A stretch of 35,033 nt of DNA from an uncultured Mycoplasmatota bacterium. Its GTDB lineage: Bacteria; Bacillota_I; Bacilli_A; RF39; UBA660. This document shows positions 21,844 through 31,978 of this stretch, in pieces (within the stretch, counting starts at the first letter, position 1; each line of letters starts with the position of its first letter). Location of the stretch: NCBI GenBank assembly GCA_946497145.1, contig CAMMJA010000010.1:1-35033 (forward strand), given 5' to 3'. The position numbers and the translations under genes were made by a program. The notes below the pieces were generated by a model. That model ran no database searches. It had not been told where the DNA came from and was given only the letters and a program-made list of their open reading frames with translations.

Positions 21844-24800
21844 GTGGCATATAAGATCATTAATTGTGGTGAGCATAGGCAAAGAAGAAGTTTTTCAAGA
21901 ATTAGAAATACTTATGAATTAAAGGATTTGTTAGAAATCCAAAAGAAATCTTATCAATGGTTCATCGATACTGGAATTAAAGAAGTATTTGAGGACCTAT
22001 TCCCCGTAGAAAACTTTTCAGGGAAACTTTCGTTAGAATTTGGTGATTATCATTTTGATGAGCCAAGATATTCTATTAAAGAAAGCAAAGACCGTGAGAC
22101 GACTTATTCTGCACCTTTAAAAGTAGAGGTCCGTCTTTTTAATCATGAAACTGGAGAAGTAAAAGAGCAAGAAATTTTCTTGGGCGACATGCCAATCATG
22201 ACGGATAGTGGAACGTTTGTGATAAATGGTGCAGAGCGTGTTATTGTATCGCAGTTGGTGCGTTCACCAAGTGTATATTTTAATCGTGAAATCGATAAAA
22301 ATGGTCGTGAATTGATTACTTCTCAGATTATTCCAACTCGTGGTACATGGCTTGAATTTGAAACGGATGCGCGCGATGTACTTTATGTTCGTATCGATAG
22401 AACTAGAAAGGTAACACTTACGACATTGTTACGTGCTTTTGGCTTGTCAAGCGATGAAGAAATTTTAAAATTATTTGGTGAAGATGAGTATTTAAAAAAT
22501 ACTATTGCTAAAGATTCTACTAAGAATACTGATGAGGCATTGATTGAAATTTACGAAAAATTAAGACCAGGGGAACCAGCAACACTCGATTCTTCTAAGA
22601 ACCAAATTATTACGCGTTTCTTTGATGAATTCCGCTATGATTTGGCGAAAGTTGGACGTTATAAATTTAATCGTAAACTAAATGTGATCGATCGTTTGTT
22701 AAATCAAACCATTGCGGAAGATATTAAAGTAAATGGTGAAGTATTGTTTGAAAAAGGTACGTTGATTACCAAAGATATGTTGGAAAAACTAAGAGAAGTT
22801 TTTGCTGCTGGTTATGGAGTAAAAGAAGTAAAAATCAATGAAGAATTAGATACTTATAATAAGATTCAAGAAATTAAGATTTATGATCCGAATAATAAGA
22901 AAGAAAAGTTGGTTGTAATTGGAAATGATCAAACAATTACAGAAAAGCGTTTGACGATTTCGGATGTTTATGCGGCTGTTTCTTATTATTTGAATCTGTT
23001 GCACGGTGTAGGTAATTTTGATGAAATTGATCATTTGGGAAATCGTCGTATTCGTCAAGTTGGAGAACTTTTACAGAACCAATTTAGAATTGGTGTATCA
23101 CGTATGGAACGTGTGATTCGTGAGCGTATGACGACACAAGAAATGGAAGAAGTAACACCAAAGACGTTGATTAATATTCGTCCGGTTACAGCAGCGATGA
23201 AAGAATTTTTTGGTAGTAGTCAATTATCACAATTTATGGATCAGACAAACCCGGTTGCGGAACTTACCAACAAGCGTCGTTTGTCGGCTCTTGGACCAGG
23301 AGGACTTTCCCGTGATCGTGCTGGTGTAGAAGTGCGTGATGTCAATGCTTCTCACTACGGAAGAATTTGTCCAATTGAGTCACCAGAAGGACCTAACATT
23401 GGACTTATTACCTCCCTTGCAAGTTATGCAAAAATCGACGATTATGGATTCATTATGACGCCATATCGTAAAGTGGTAGATTCTAAAATTACGGATGAAG
23501 TACAATATTTAACTGCAGATGAAGAACAAGATTTTATTATTTCGCAATCTACAGTAGAAACTAACGAAGATAATGTCATCATTCAACCACGTGTCAATGC
23601 TCGTTTTAGAGGCGAAAATATTTTGGCGAAACCAGAACAGGTTGACTATATCGATGTTTCCCCTCAACAAGTGGTATCGATTACAACGAGTTGTATTCCA
23701 TTCTTGGAACACGATGATGCAACCCGTGCTTTGATGGGTGCGAACATGCAACGTCAGTCTGTCCCTCTTCTACAAGCGGAGGCACCATATGTTGGAACAG
23801 GAGTAGAGTATATTGCAGCTAAAGATTCTGGAGCGGTAATTGTGGCGAAAGCCGATGGTATCGTAGAATACGTCGATGCTAAAAAAATCGTAGTAAAAAA
23901 TAAAACAGGAAAAGATACTTACTACTTAGCAAATTTTGAACTTTCTAACTCTGGAATTTGTAATCATCAAAGACCAATTGTAAAACCAGGAGATAAGGTT
24001 GTACGAGGCGAGACTATTTTGGCCGATGGCAACAGTACAGATCAAGGAGAACTTGCTTTAGGAAAGAATATGGTTGTTGCTTTCATGACCTTTAATGGTT
24101 ACAACTATGAGGATGCTGTTATTTTAAATGAAAACTTGGTAAAAGATGATAAATATACTTCTTTACATTTAGATGATTATGAAATGCAGTGTCGTGAGAC
24201 TAAACTAGGACCAGAAGAAATCACAAGAGATATTCCAAACGTCAGTGAAGAAGCCCGTAAAAACTTAGACGAAAATGGTATTGTTACCATTGGTACAGAA
24301 GTAAAAGAAGGCGATATCCTAGTTGGTAAAGTAACGCCAAAAGGTATGGCAGAACTTACTTCAGAAGAAAAGTTATTACATGCCATTTTTGGTGAAAAAA
24401 CTCGTGAAGTTCGTGATACATCATTACGTGTACCACATGGTGGTGATGGTATTGTTCACGATATTAAGATCTATTCAAGAAAAGATAACGATGAGTTACC
24501 AGCAGGAGTATCCAAAGTAATTCGTGTTTACATTATTCAAAAGAGAAAAATTCAAGTTGGAGATAAAATGGCCGGACGTCATGGTAACAAAGGTGTCATT
24601 TCTTTGATTTTACCACAGGAAGATATGCCATATTTACCTGATGGAAGACCAGTTGATATCATGCTTAATCCACAAGGTGTGCCATCGCGTATGAACTTAG
24701 GACAGATTTTGGAGTTGCATTTAGGAATGGCTGCGAAGAAATTAGGAGTACATGTTGCGACACCAGTATTTGATGGTGCGCATACTTCTGATATTCAAGA

Positions 24801-25449
24801 AATGATGGAAGAAGCAGGAATGGATCCAGATGGTAAGACTGTATTGTATGATGGTCGTACAGGAGAACCGTTTGACAATCGAATTGCCGTTGGTGTTATG
24901 TATATGATCAAACTACATCATATGGTTGACGATAAATTACATGCACGTTCTACTGGACCATATTCTTTGGTTACACAGCAACCACTTGGTGGTAAGGCCC
25001 AATTTGGTGGACAAAGATTTGGGGAAATGGAAGTATGGGCGTTGTATGCTTATGGTGCAGCACATACTTTACAAGAAATTCTAACTGTTAAATCTGACGA
25101 TGTTTTAGGACGTGTAAAAGTTTATGAAGCAATTGTCAAAGGACAAGAAATTAATCAAGCAGGAGTACCAGAATCCTTTAGAGTATTGATGAAAGAATTC
25201 CAGGCCTTAGGACTTGATATTTCGATTATCGATGACAAAGGACAAGAGTTACAGTTAAAACAGATCGAAGAAGATGAAGATAAAGATGATATGAAGTTAT
25301 CGATCGATGAACTTGAAGTTGCACCTGCTATTGATGAAAAGAAAGAACGAGAAGAAGAAGAACTGGAAGAGGAAGACGAGGATGAAGATTTTCTTGATGA
25401 ATTTGACGAATTAGAGAACGAAGATATGGAAGGAGAGGATGAAGAATGA
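21844..25449 (+). CDS. rpoB: RNA polymerase beta subunit
   Basis: Catalytic-core subunit, 1201 residues from GTG 21844 (GGGGTG upstream; product [20 protein letters not shown]). The ORF-track start 21805 adds 13 residues without a ribosome site. All core regions are present: fork loop/rifampicin region [39 protein letters not shown], the EGPNIGL segment, [13 protein letters not shown] (active-site Lys/His region), and [25 protein letters not shown] (clamp). In the rifampicin pocket the position equivalent to E. coli His526 is Asn (residue 476). The C-terminus is a very acidic tail ([15 protein letters not shown]...). It overlaps rpoC by 4 bases (ATGA). Confidence 0.99.
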   Translation: MAYKIINCGEHRQRRSFSRIRNTYELKDLLEIQKKSYQWFIDTGIKEVFEDLFPVENFSGKLSLEFGDYHFDEPRYSIKESKDRETTYSAPLKVEVRLFNHETGEVKEQEIFLGDMPIMTDSGTFVINGAERVIVSQLVRSPSVYFNREIDKNGRELITSQIIPTRGTWLEFETDARDVLYVRIDRTRKVTLTTLLRAFGLSSDEEILKLFGEDEYLKNTIAKDSTKNTDEALIEIYEKLRPGEPATLDSSKNQIITRFFDEFRYDLAKVGRYKFNRKLNVIDRLLNQTIAEDIKVNGEVLFEKGTLITKDMLEKLREVFAAGYGVKEVKINEELDTYNKIQEIKIYDPNNKKEKLVVIGNDQTITEKRLTISDVYAAVSYYLNLLHGVGNFDEIDHLGNRRIRQVGELLQNQFRIGVSRMERVIRERMTTQEMEEVTPKTLINIRPVTAAMKEFFGSSQLSQFMDQTNPVAELTNKRRLSALGPGGLSRDRAGVEVRDVNASHYGRICPIESPEGPNIGLITSLASYAKIDDYGFIMTPYRKVVDSKITDEVQYLTADEEQDFIISQSTVETNEDNVIIQPRVNARFRGENILAKPEQVDYIDVSPQQVVSITTSCIPFLEHDDATRALMGANMQRQSVPLLQAEAPYVGTGVEYIAAKDSGAVIVAKADGIVEYVDAKKIVVKNKTGKDTYYLANFELSNSGICNHQRPIVKPGDKVVRGETILADGNSTDQGELALGKNMVVAFMTFNGYNYEDAVILNENLVKDDKYTSLHLDDYEMQCRETKLGPEEITRDIPNVSEEARKNLDENGIVTIGTEVKEGDILVGKVTPKGMAELTSEEKLLHAIFGEKTREVRDTSLRVPHGGDGIVHDIKIYSRKDNDELPAGVSKVIRVYIIQKRKIQVGDKMAGRHGNKGVISLILPQEDMPYLPDGRPVDIMLNPQGVPSRMNLGQILELHLGMAAKKLGVHVATPVFDGAHTSDIQEMMEEAGMDPDGKTVLYDGRTGEPFDNRIAVGVMYMIKLHHMVDDKLHARSTGPYSLVTQQPLGGKAQFGGQRFGEMEVWALYAYGAAHTLQEILTVKSDDVLGRVKVYEAIVKGQEINQAGVPESFRVLMKEFQALGLDISIIDDKGQELQLKQIEEDEDKDDMKLSIDELEVAPAIDEKKEREEEELEEEDEDEDFLDEFDELENEDMEGEDEE

Positions 25450-28400
25450 TCGCTGTAAATAAGTTTCAAGCCCTTAAAATAGGAATTGCCTCTCCTGATA
25501 AAATTCGGGAATGGAGTTATGGCGAAGTTAAGAAGCCAGAAACCATTAACTATCGTACGTTAAGACCAGAACGAGACGGGCTTTTCTGTGAAAAGATTTT
25601 TGGACCAACCAAAGATTTTGAGTGTGCCTGTGGAAAATACAAGCGCGTTCGTTATAAAAACATTGTCTGCGATCGTTGTGGGGTCGAAGTAACTCGTTCT
25701 AAAGTAAGACGTGAGAGAATGGGGCATATTGAACTTGCAACTCCTGTTTCTCACATTTGGTTCTTTAAAGGAGTACCATCTCGTATGGGGCTTGTTTTGG
25801 ACATGAGCCCAAGAGATTTGGAAGAAGTTTTGTACTTTGTTAGTTACGTTGTAATCGACAAGGGAATCGCCCCTTTAGAAAATAAACAAACATTATCTGA
25901 AAAAGAATATCGTGCTTACTATGAAAAGTATGGAAATGGATTCCGTGTTGGAATGGGAGCCGAAGCCATTAAAGAATTGTTACAAAAGGTGGACTTGGAA
26001 AAAGAAATCAACGAAATCAAAAAGGAATTAGAAGATGCCCAAGGACAAAAGAGAACGCGATTATTAAAAAGAATCGACGTGTTAGATTCGTTCTATCAGT
26101 CAGGAAATAAACCAGAGTGGATGATCATGGATGTGATTCCGGTTATCCCACCAGAACTACGTCCAATGATCCAGTTGGATGGTGGTCGTTTTGCGACGAG
26201 TGACTTGAACGATTTGTATCGTCGTGTCATCAATCGTAACAATCGTTTGAAAAAGTTAATCGATTTAGGAGCGCCTGGTATTATCATTCAAAATGAAAAG
26301 CGTATGTTACAAGAAGCGGTTGATGCTCTATTTGACAATGGTAGACGTGGAAGAAGTGTCACTGGTGCCGGAAATCGTCCTTTGAAATCAATTTCTAGTA
26401 TGTTAAAAGGTAAACAAGGACGTTTCCGTCAAAACTTGTTAGGAAAACGTGTTGACTATTCTGGACGTTCTGTTATCGTCGTCGGACCTAGTTTGAAGAT
26501 GTATCAATGTGGTATTCCAAAAGAAATGGCACTAGAACTTTTCAAACCACATGTAATCAACGGTTTGGTTAGTCGCGATATTGCACATAATATTAAAGCA
26601 GCCAAACGTTTGATTGAAAACCAAGATCCAGTTGTATGGGATGTTGTAGAGGATGTCATCAAAGAACATCCAGTACTACTTAACCGTGCACCTACTTTGC
26701 ATAGATTGGGTATTCAAGCATTTGAACCAATCTTAGTAGGTGGAAAAGCGATTCGCTTACATCCACTTGTTTGTACCGCATTCAATGCAGACTTCGATGG
26801 AGACCAGATGGCCGTTCACGTACCGCTTTCTGAGGAAGCGCAAGCAGAAGCACGTATCTTGATGTTGGGTTCTAACAATATTTTGCATCCAAAATCAGGA
26901 GATCCGATCGTTACACCAAGTCAGGATATGGTTTTAGGTAATTACTATATTACAATGGAAAAAGCAGGACTAGAAGGCGAAGGACGTGTATTTAAAAATA
27001 CGAACGAGGCCTTGATGGCTTACGATCGTCGTGAATTAACACTTCATACGAGAGTAGCCGTTCCAGTAGATTCTTTCAAGTATAAGTTATTTACCGATGG
27101 TCAAAAAGGAAAGTATTTAGTTACGACAATTGGTAAAATTATCTTCAATGAAATTTTGCCAGATTCGTTCCCATATATTAATGAACCAACGGATGAAAAT
27201 ATTCAAAAGATTACACCAAATAAATATTTCATCGAAAAAGGAAAGAATATTCCAGAGGAAATCAAAAATATGCCTCTTGTAAAACCGTTTGCCAAAGGAA
27301 CACTAGAGAAGATTATTGCTCAAGTATTTAAACGTTATAAGACGACTGAAACATCCATCATGTTGGACAAACTAAAAGATCTTGGTTTTAAGTATTCGAC
27401 GATTGCTGGTATTACGGTTTCTATGTTCGATGTATCAAGTAGTGAACATAAAGATGAAATTGTCCAAGAAAGTCAAAAGATTGTAAGCAATATTAATAAG
27501 CAGTACAAGAAGGGTTTGATTACAGAACAAGAGCGATTTGAAAAAGTAATTGAAACATGGAATAACGCCAAGGATAAAGTTCAAAAAGAGTTAGAAGAAA
27601 TTGCTAATCGTGAAGTGGATAATCCAATTTTCATGATGATGCATTCCAAAGCGCGTGGTAACATTTCAAACTTTACGCAACTTGCTGGTATGCGTGGTAT
27701 CATGGCTAAGCCAAATGGAGAATCGGTAGAAATTCCTGTTATTTCAAACTTTAAGGAAGGTCTTTCGGTATCAGAATTCTTCTTATCGACGCATGGAGCC
27801 CGTAAAGGTAGTGCTGATACGGCACTTAAGACAGCCGATTCTGGATATTTGACGAGACGTTTGGTTGATGTATCGCAAGATATGATCGTGCGTGAAGAAG
27901 ATTGTGGAACGGATCAAGGTGTTGTGGTTCGTGACTTTATCAACGATAAAACAGGAAGCGTAATTGAAAGTTTGTACGATCGTATTGTTGGACGTTATGC
28001 GAATAAAAAGATCGTTCATCCTGAAACCAAAGCTGTGCTTGTCGACAAATTGCAAATGATCACAGAATCTATTGCTGAGAAAATTGTCGAAGCAGGCATT
28101 AAAGAAGTAGAAATTCGTAATATTTTGACATGTAACACAGTCAATGGTGTTTGTCAAAAATGTTATGGACGTAACTTGGCAACTGGTAACTTAGTAGAAA
28201 TTGGTGAGGCAGTTGGTGTTATGGCTGCTCAATCAATCGGAGAGCCGGGTACTCAGCTTACTATGCGTACTTTCCATACCGGTGGTGTTGCTGGTGGAGA
28301 AGATATTACACAAGGTTTGCCACGTATTCAAGAACTATTTGAAGCCCGCAATCCAAAAGGAAAGGCAACGATTGCTGAAATTGATGGTAAAATTACGAAG

Positions 28401-29078
28401 ATTTCTGAGGATCATGGTAAATTTAAAATTAGTATTACCAACGATTTGGAAACTAAAGATCACGTTTCTAATTATGGTGCGAAACTCCGTGTACAAAAAG
28501 GAGATAGAGTTGTTTGTGGCGATAAGTTGACGGAAGGAGCCATCAGTCCAAAAGAATTGTTGGCTGTAACGGATCCAATTACTACTCAAGAATATATTTT
28601 GAAAGAAGTACAAAACGTTTATCGTTCTCAAGGTGTTGATATTTCTGATAAACACGTGGAAATCATCGCACGTCGTATGATTTCTAAGATTCGTATTGTG
28701 GAAGCGGGAGATACGAACTTCTTGCCTGGTAGTTTGGTTAACTTCCATGAATTTACAGAAGGAAATAAACATGCAATTATTCAAAACAAGAAACCAGCAC
28801 TTGGTAAACCAATCTTGCTTGGTATCACCAAGGCCTCATTAGGAACAGATTCCTTCTTATCAGCAGCATCATTCCAAGAGACGACACGTATTTTGACAGA
28901 TGCTGCCATTAAGGGAAAAATAGATCCACTGTTGGGCTTAAAAGAAAATGTTTTAATTGGTAAGTTAATTCCAGCAGGAACTGGTATTAAAGATTATCAG
29001 AATGTGGAATATGACTTAGAAAGTCAGTTTAGTGACGAAGAACCACTCGAGACATTAGAAGATGAATTTATGGAATAA
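25446..29078 (+). CDS. rpoC: RNA polymerase beta' subunit
   Basis: Catalytic-core subunit, 1210 residues, normal for Firmicutes without large insertions. Zinc-binding domain [23 protein letters not shown] (about residues 60-82), clamp helices and lid before [28 protein letters not shown], the Mg-binding active site [12 protein letters not shown], bridge helix and trigger loop ([36 protein letters not shown] and [16 protein letters not shown]), and the second zinc site [13 protein letters not shown]. Translation starts within the rpoB stop (ATGA). A perfect 9-bp terminator with a GAAA loop contains its stop codon. Confidence 0.99.
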   Translation: MIAVNKFQALKIGIASPDKIREWSYGEVKKPETINYRTLRPERDGLFCEKIFGPTKDFECACGKYKRVRYKNIVCDRCGVEVTRSKVRRERMGHIELATPVSHIWFFKGVPSRMGLVLDMSPRDLEEVLYFVSYVVIDKGIAPLENKQTLSEKEYRAYYEKYGNGFRVGMGAEAIKELLQKVDLEKEINEIKKELEDAQGQKRTRLLKRIDVLDSFYQSGNKPEWMIMDVIPVIPPELRPMIQLDGGRFATSDLNDLYRRVINRNNRLKKLIDLGAPGIIIQNEKRMLQEAVDALFDNGRRGRSVTGAGNRPLKSISSMLKGKQGRFRQNLLGKRVDYSGRSVIVVGPSLKMYQCGIPKEMALELFKPHVINGLVSRDIAHNIKAAKRLIENQDPVVWDVVEDVIKEHPVLLNRAPTLHRLGIQAFEPILVGGKAIRLHPLVCTAFNADFDGDQMAVHVPLSEEAQAEARILMLGSNNILHPKSGDPIVTPSQDMVLGNYYITMEKAGLEGEGRVFKNTNEALMAYDRRELTLHTRVAVPVDSFKYKLFTDGQKGKYLVTTIGKIIFNEILPDSFPYINEPTDENIQKITPNKYFIEKGKNIPEEIKNMPLVKPFAKGTLEKIIAQVFKRYKTTETSIMLDKLKDLGFKYSTIAGITVSMFDVSSSEHKDEIVQESQKIVSNINKQYKKGLITEQERFEKVIETWNNAKDKVQKELEEIANREVDNPIFMMMHSKARGNISNFTQLAGMRGIMAKPNGESVEIPVISNFKEGLSVSEFFLSTHGARKGSADTALKTADSGYLTRRLVDVSQDMIVREEDCGTDQGVVVRDFINDKTGSVIESLYDRIVGRYANKKIVHPETKAVLVDKLQMITESIAEKIVEAGIKEVEIRNILTCNTVNGVCQKCYGRNLATGNLVEIGEAVGVMAAQSIGEPGTQLTMRTFHTGGVAGGEDITQGLPRIQELFEARNPKGKATIAEIDGKITKISEDHGKFKISITNDLETKDHVSNYGAKLRVQKGDRVVCGDKLTEGAISPKELLAVTDPITTQEYILKEVQNVYRSQGVDISDKHVEIIARRMISKIRIVEAGDTNFLPGSLVNFHEFTEGNKHAIIQNKKPALGKPILLGITKASLGTDSFLSAASFQETTRILTDAAIKGKIDPLLGLKENVLIGKLIPAGTGIKDYQNVEYDLESQFSDEEPLETLEDEFME

Positions 29079-29099
29079 GGGAAACCTTATTCCTTTTTT
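29072..29099 (+). terminator. Terminator of rpoB-rpoC
   Basis: GGAATAAGG (29072-29080), tetraloop GAAA, CCTTATTCC (29085-29093), then TTTTTT. The TAA stop of rpoC (29076-29078) lies in the left arm. Confidence 0.95.
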
Positions 29100-29109
29100 G
29101 TGTTTAGCA

Positions 29110-29118
29110 TGATATACT
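29110..29118 (+). promoter_or_regulatory. Extended -10 promoter of the large unknown membrane protein
   Basis: TGATATACT; no convincing -35. Start about 29125, leader about 40 bases with a small TACAT-AAA-ATGTA hairpin (29137-29149). Confidence 0.45.
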
Positions 29119-29164
29119 AATGATGATAGGAATTGTTACATAAAATGTACGGAAAGGATTGATT

Positions 29165-30772
29165 ATGAAAAAAAATATTATTTTATCGACTATCATTACT
29201 TTAGTTGTGGCTTTTTTATACTTTTATTTATTTTTACCTCCAATTAACGTAACGAGTTTACAATTTTGGTTTTACATTGCCTTTTTGCTGTTTGTGTTTG
29301 CGGTTAGCTCAGGTTTACAATCCGCTCGCTTTATTTTTACAAGAAAGGTAAATCGATTAGAGAAATTATCAGGTGTTTTGTTAGGTATCATTGGTTTGAT
29401 TTTTGTTTTAGTTGTCGTGATTAACTTTGTAATGTCTCCTTTGTTTCAATCTTCGAGTTATGCCAAACGAATTACTATCAAAGAAGATGGCAATTTTAGC
29501 GAAGATGTTAAACCAGTTGATTTTACTAAATTACCATTGTTAGATAAGGACTCTAGTCAAAAATTAGGAGATCGTGTGATGGGTCAAATGCCGGAATTGG
29601 TTTCACAATTTTTGGTATCTGATTTGTATACCCAAATCAATTATAATGATGAAATTATACGAGTAACGCCTTTAGAATATAATGGTATCTTTAAATACTT
29701 TTCTAATCGTAAAAATGGAATTACCGGATATATTACTGTTGATTCTGTTAATGGTGAAAGCAACTTAGTCAAACTAGAAAAAGGTATGAAGTACATGCCA
29801 TCGGCTTTATTTTTTGAAAATTTAAACCGTTATTTACGTTTTCATTATCCAACAGAAATTTTTGATGAAGCGTACTTTGAAATTGATAATGAAGGAAAAC
29901 CATATTGGATTGTACCAACTATTCAATACAAGGGAATTGGCATTCGTAAAGAAGTGAAAGGTGCCATTATTTTGGATCCGGTGACAGGAAAATCACAACA
30001 ATATGCGATTGATGAAATACCAACTTGGGTTGATCATGTTTATGCAGCTGACTTGATTATCGATCAAGTGGATGATTGGGGAAAGTACAAAAATGGTTTC
30101 TTCAATTCAATTTTTGGACAGAAAGATGTGGTTGCGACAACACAAGGATATAACTATACAGTAATGAATGATGATGTTTACTTGTATACAGGAATTACTT
30201 CTGTAGCGAATGATGAAGCAAATGTGGGCTTTATTTTGACGAATTTGCGAACGAAGGAGACGACTTTTTATTCGATACCAGGTGCTGAAGAATATTCCGC
30301 CATGGCTTCTGCTGAAGGTCAAGTACAACAGATGAAATATACTTCCACTTTTCCATTGTTGATCAATTTAAATGGAAGACCAACTTATCTGATGTCATTA
30401 AAAGATAATGCTGGACTTGTCAAAATGTATGGTTTTGTCGATGTAGAAGATTATCAGAAGGTATCTGTCAGTGATTCTTCTATTGGAATCGATCAAGCAG
30501 CAGAGCAATATTTGAGTAAAATAGGAATGGATTTGCAGGATGGTGCGGATCTCCTTTGGAAAACTATTCAAATTCAAAGTATTAAACAAGCAATGATCGA
30601 CGGTACTAGTTATTATTATATTACGGATACGACAGGACAACGTTATCAATCATCCATCAAAGTTAGTCCTCAAATGTTACCATTCTTAGAATCGGGCATG
30701 TCTATTCAAGTAGGTTATTACGCGGGACATGTCACAGAACTTAACGTAATAGAAATAGAACAGATGAAGTAG
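29165..30772 (+). CDS. Unknown membrane protein with large extracellular domain
   Basis: I cannot name the family. It has 535 residues from ATG 29165 (AAAGGA 6 bases upstream); the ORF track begins at TTG 29159. Three hydrophobic segments lie in the first 95 residues (about 5-25, 33-50 and 68-93), followed by some 440 hydrophilic residues that should be outside the cell. No Cys occurs in the protein. Segments such as GKPYWIVPTIQYKG and GAIILDPVTGKSQQY look like beta-rich repeats reminiscent of PepSY-type folds, but I cannot show this. It is a single-gene unit between rpoC and mscL with its own terminator, where many Firmicutes carry the small rplGB/ybxF gene. Confidence 0.75.
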   Translation: MKKNIILSTIITLVVAFLYFYLFLPPINVTSLQFWFYIAFLLFVFAVSSGLQSARFIFTRKVNRLEKLSGVLLGIIGLIFVLVVVINFVMSPLFQSSSYAKRITIKEDGNFSEDVKPVDFTKLPLLDKDSSQKLGDRVMGQMPELVSQFLVSDLYTQINYNDEIIRVTPLEYNGIFKYFSNRKNGITGYITVDSVNGESNLVKLEKGMKYMPSALFFENLNRYLRFHYPTEIFDEAYFEIDNEGKPYWIVPTIQYKGIGIRKEVKGAIILDPVTGKSQQYAIDEIPTWVDHVYAADLIIDQVDDWGKYKNGFFNSIFGQKDVVATTQGYNYTVMNDDVYLYTGITSVANDEANVGFILTNLRTKETTFYSIPGAEEYSAMASAEGQVQQMKYTSTFPLLINLNGRPTYLMSLKDNAGLVKMYGFVDVEDYQKVSVSDSSIGIDQAAEQYLSKIGMDLQDGADLLWKTIQIQSIKQAMIDGTSYYYITDTTGQRYQSSIKVSPQMLPFLESGMSIQVGYYAGHVTELNVIEIEQMK

Positions 30773-30796
30773 AAAGAAAGATTCTTTCTACTTTTT
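30767..30796 (+). terminator. Terminator of the large unknown membrane protein gene
   Basis: AAGTAGAAAGAA (30767-30778), loop AGA, TTCTTTCTACTT (30782-30793): perfect 12-bp stem, then TTT. The TAG stop (30770-30772) lies in the left arm. Confidence 0.9.
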
Positions 30797-30807
30797 AGAT
30801 GTATTTA

Positions 30808-30836
30808 TTTACACTTTTTTTAAAATTCGATAAAGT
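30808..30836 (+). promoter_or_regulatory. Promoter of mscL
   Basis: TTTACA (30808-30813), a 17-base spacer and TAAAGT (30831-30836). Start about 30843, one base before AGGAG (30844-30848), with a 14-base leader. Confidence 0.55.
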
Positions 30837-30856
30837 AGAAAATAGGAGTGTTGAAA

Positions 30857-31267
30857 ATGAAAACAAAACAAAATAAAGTGGGCTCTAAGATTGAAGAGTT
30901 TAAAACATTTGTTATGAGAGGCAATGTATTAGATCTTGCTGTAGGTGTTATCATTGGTGGTGCATTTGGAAAGATTGTATCATCCTTGGTGGATGATATC
31001 TTGATGCCTTTTATTGGCTTGTTGTTGGGTGGCCTTGATTTTACGAAATTATCTTTTAAAATTGGAGATTCTGTAATTCAGTATGGCTTGTTTTTGCAAA
31101 ATGTGGTTGATTTCTTCATTATTGCGTTATCGATTTTCTTTCTTGTCAAAGTGATCAACGGGCTAAAGCGCAAGAAAGAAGAGCCACCAAAGCCACCGAA
31201 AACAAAAGAAGTAGAATTGTTAGAAGAAATTAGAGATTTATTAAAGGAAAAGAGGGAAAGAAAATGA
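30857..31267 (+). CDS. mscL: Large-conductance mechanosensitive channel MscL
   Basis: Pentameric emergency valve opened by membrane tension. 136 residues. The N-terminal helix plus first membrane helix [38 protein letters not shown] is the family signature (pore-lining Gly and Val residues present). TM2 is [19 protein letters not shown], followed by [27 protein letters not shown], the usual linker and C-terminal helix bundle. ATG 30857 is chosen because AGGAG ends at 30848; the ORF-track GTG 30848 overlaps that site. Its stop overlaps the start of a 37-codon ORF. Confidence 0.96.
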   Translation: MKTKQNKVGSKIEEFKTFVMRGNVLDLAVGVIIGGAFGKIVSSLVDDILMPFIGLLLGGLDFTKLSFKIGDSVIQYGLFLQNVVDFFIIALSIFFLVKVINGLKRKKEEPPKPPKTKEVELLEEIRDLLKEKRERK

Positions 31268-31377
31268 AATTAAATAACCATGGCTGGAGATTAGGTGCGA
31301 TGATTGGTTTTATTTGTGTTTTTGCAGTATTTATCTTAATTATTGTCGCTATGGCTTACTATTTGGGTGTTGAATAA
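31264..31377 (+). CDS. Small single-helix membrane protein (37 residues)
   Basis: Too short for the ORF track. The ATG lies in the ATGA overlap with the mscL stop, so translation is probably coupled; GGGAAAG just upstream may also help. The product begins [11 protein letters not shown] and continues as one hydrophobic segment (about residues 11-34) ending YYLGVE, which would make a single membrane helix with a short N-terminal tail. No family recognised. Position after mscL suggests an accessory or unrelated passenger; it could also be a chance frame, although composition and coupling favour a real gene. Confidence 0.6.
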   Translation: MKLNNHGWRLGAMIGFICVFAVFILIIVAMAYYLGVE

Positions 31378-31411
31378 TAGTTTAAAGTTTTAAAATCTTG
31401 TAGTTTTTTCG

Positions 31412-31440
31412 TTGACAAGTGCATAAGATAATGTTATAGT
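31412..31440 (+). promoter_or_regulatory. Promoter of rpsL-rpsG-fusA
   Basis: TTGACA (31412-31417), a 17-base spacer and TATAGT (31435-31440), also extended (TGT). Start about 31447, leaving a 90-base leader. Confidence 0.85.
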
Positions 31441-31457
31441 ATTGTTGCTATTAAATG

Positions 31458-31514
31458 AATTTTGCTGATGCAAAATTTTATTTAAGGAATAAAATGACAC
31501 ACCTGGATATGTGT
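31458..31514 (+). promoter_or_regulatory. rpsL mRNA leader hairpins
   Basis: AATTTTGC (31458-31465), loop TGAT, GCAAAATT (31470-31477) form a perfect 8-bp stem followed by TTATTT. ACACA (31497-31501) pairs with TGTGT (31510-31514) just before AAAGGAG. This could be an attenuator or a ribosomal-protein binding site; no named family recognised. Confidence 0.45.
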
Positions 31515-31536
31515 AAAGAAAGGAGACCGATTTTAT

Positions 31537-31950
31537 ATGCCTACAATCAACCAATTAGTTAGAAAAAACAGAAAAGATAAAGTAAGAAAAAGTAAGGCAC
31601 CAGTGCTTGGAATTGGACTTAATACCATTCAAAGAAAACAAACGAGTGTAAATGCTCCTCAAAAACGTGGAGTATGTACTCGTGTTGGAACTAGAACACC
31701 AAAAAAGCCAAACTCTGCATTGCGTAAATATGCACGTGTTCGTTTAAGTAATGGAAAAGAAGTAGATACTTATATTCCAGGAATTGGACATAACTTACAA
31801 GAACATAGTGTTGTACTAATTCGTGGTGGCCGTGTAAAAGACTTGATCGGAGTACGTTATCATATCATTCGTGGTACATTAGATACTGCTGGAGTGAAAG
31901 ATAGAAAACAAGGTCGTAGTAAATACGGAGCTAAAAAACCAAAGAAATAA
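31537..31950 (+). CDS. rpsL: Ribosomal protein S12
   Basis: Decoding-centre protein of the 30S subunit. 137 residues, the long Gram-positive form. The decoding loop [18 protein letters not shown] is intact, with the Lys linked to streptomycin sensitivity. The second loop reads [17 protein letters not shown], in which Ile104 replaces the usual Pro. ATG 31537 with AAAGGAG upstream. Head of the str operon rpsL-rpsG-fusA. Confidence 0.98.
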   Translation: MPTINQLVRKNRKDKVRKSKAPVLGIGLNTIQRKQTSVNAPQKRGVCTRVGTRTPKKPNSALRKYARVRLSNGKEVDTYIPGIGHNLQEHSVVLIRGGRVKDLIGVRYHIIRGTLDTAGVKDRKQGRSKYGAKKPKK

Positions 31951-31978
31951 TATTGTAAACTGAAGGGAGGAAATCATT

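Noticed and set aside
25296-25446. Acidic C-terminal tail of RpoB as a novel feature
   Set aside because: Acidic RpoB tails of variable length are common in Bacilli, so this is not remarkable by itself.
25155-25469. Ser-rich reverse-strand ORF opposite the end of rpoB
   Set aside because: It is the antisense of the acidic GAA/GAG/GAT-rich tail of RpoB; low-complexity shadow frame.
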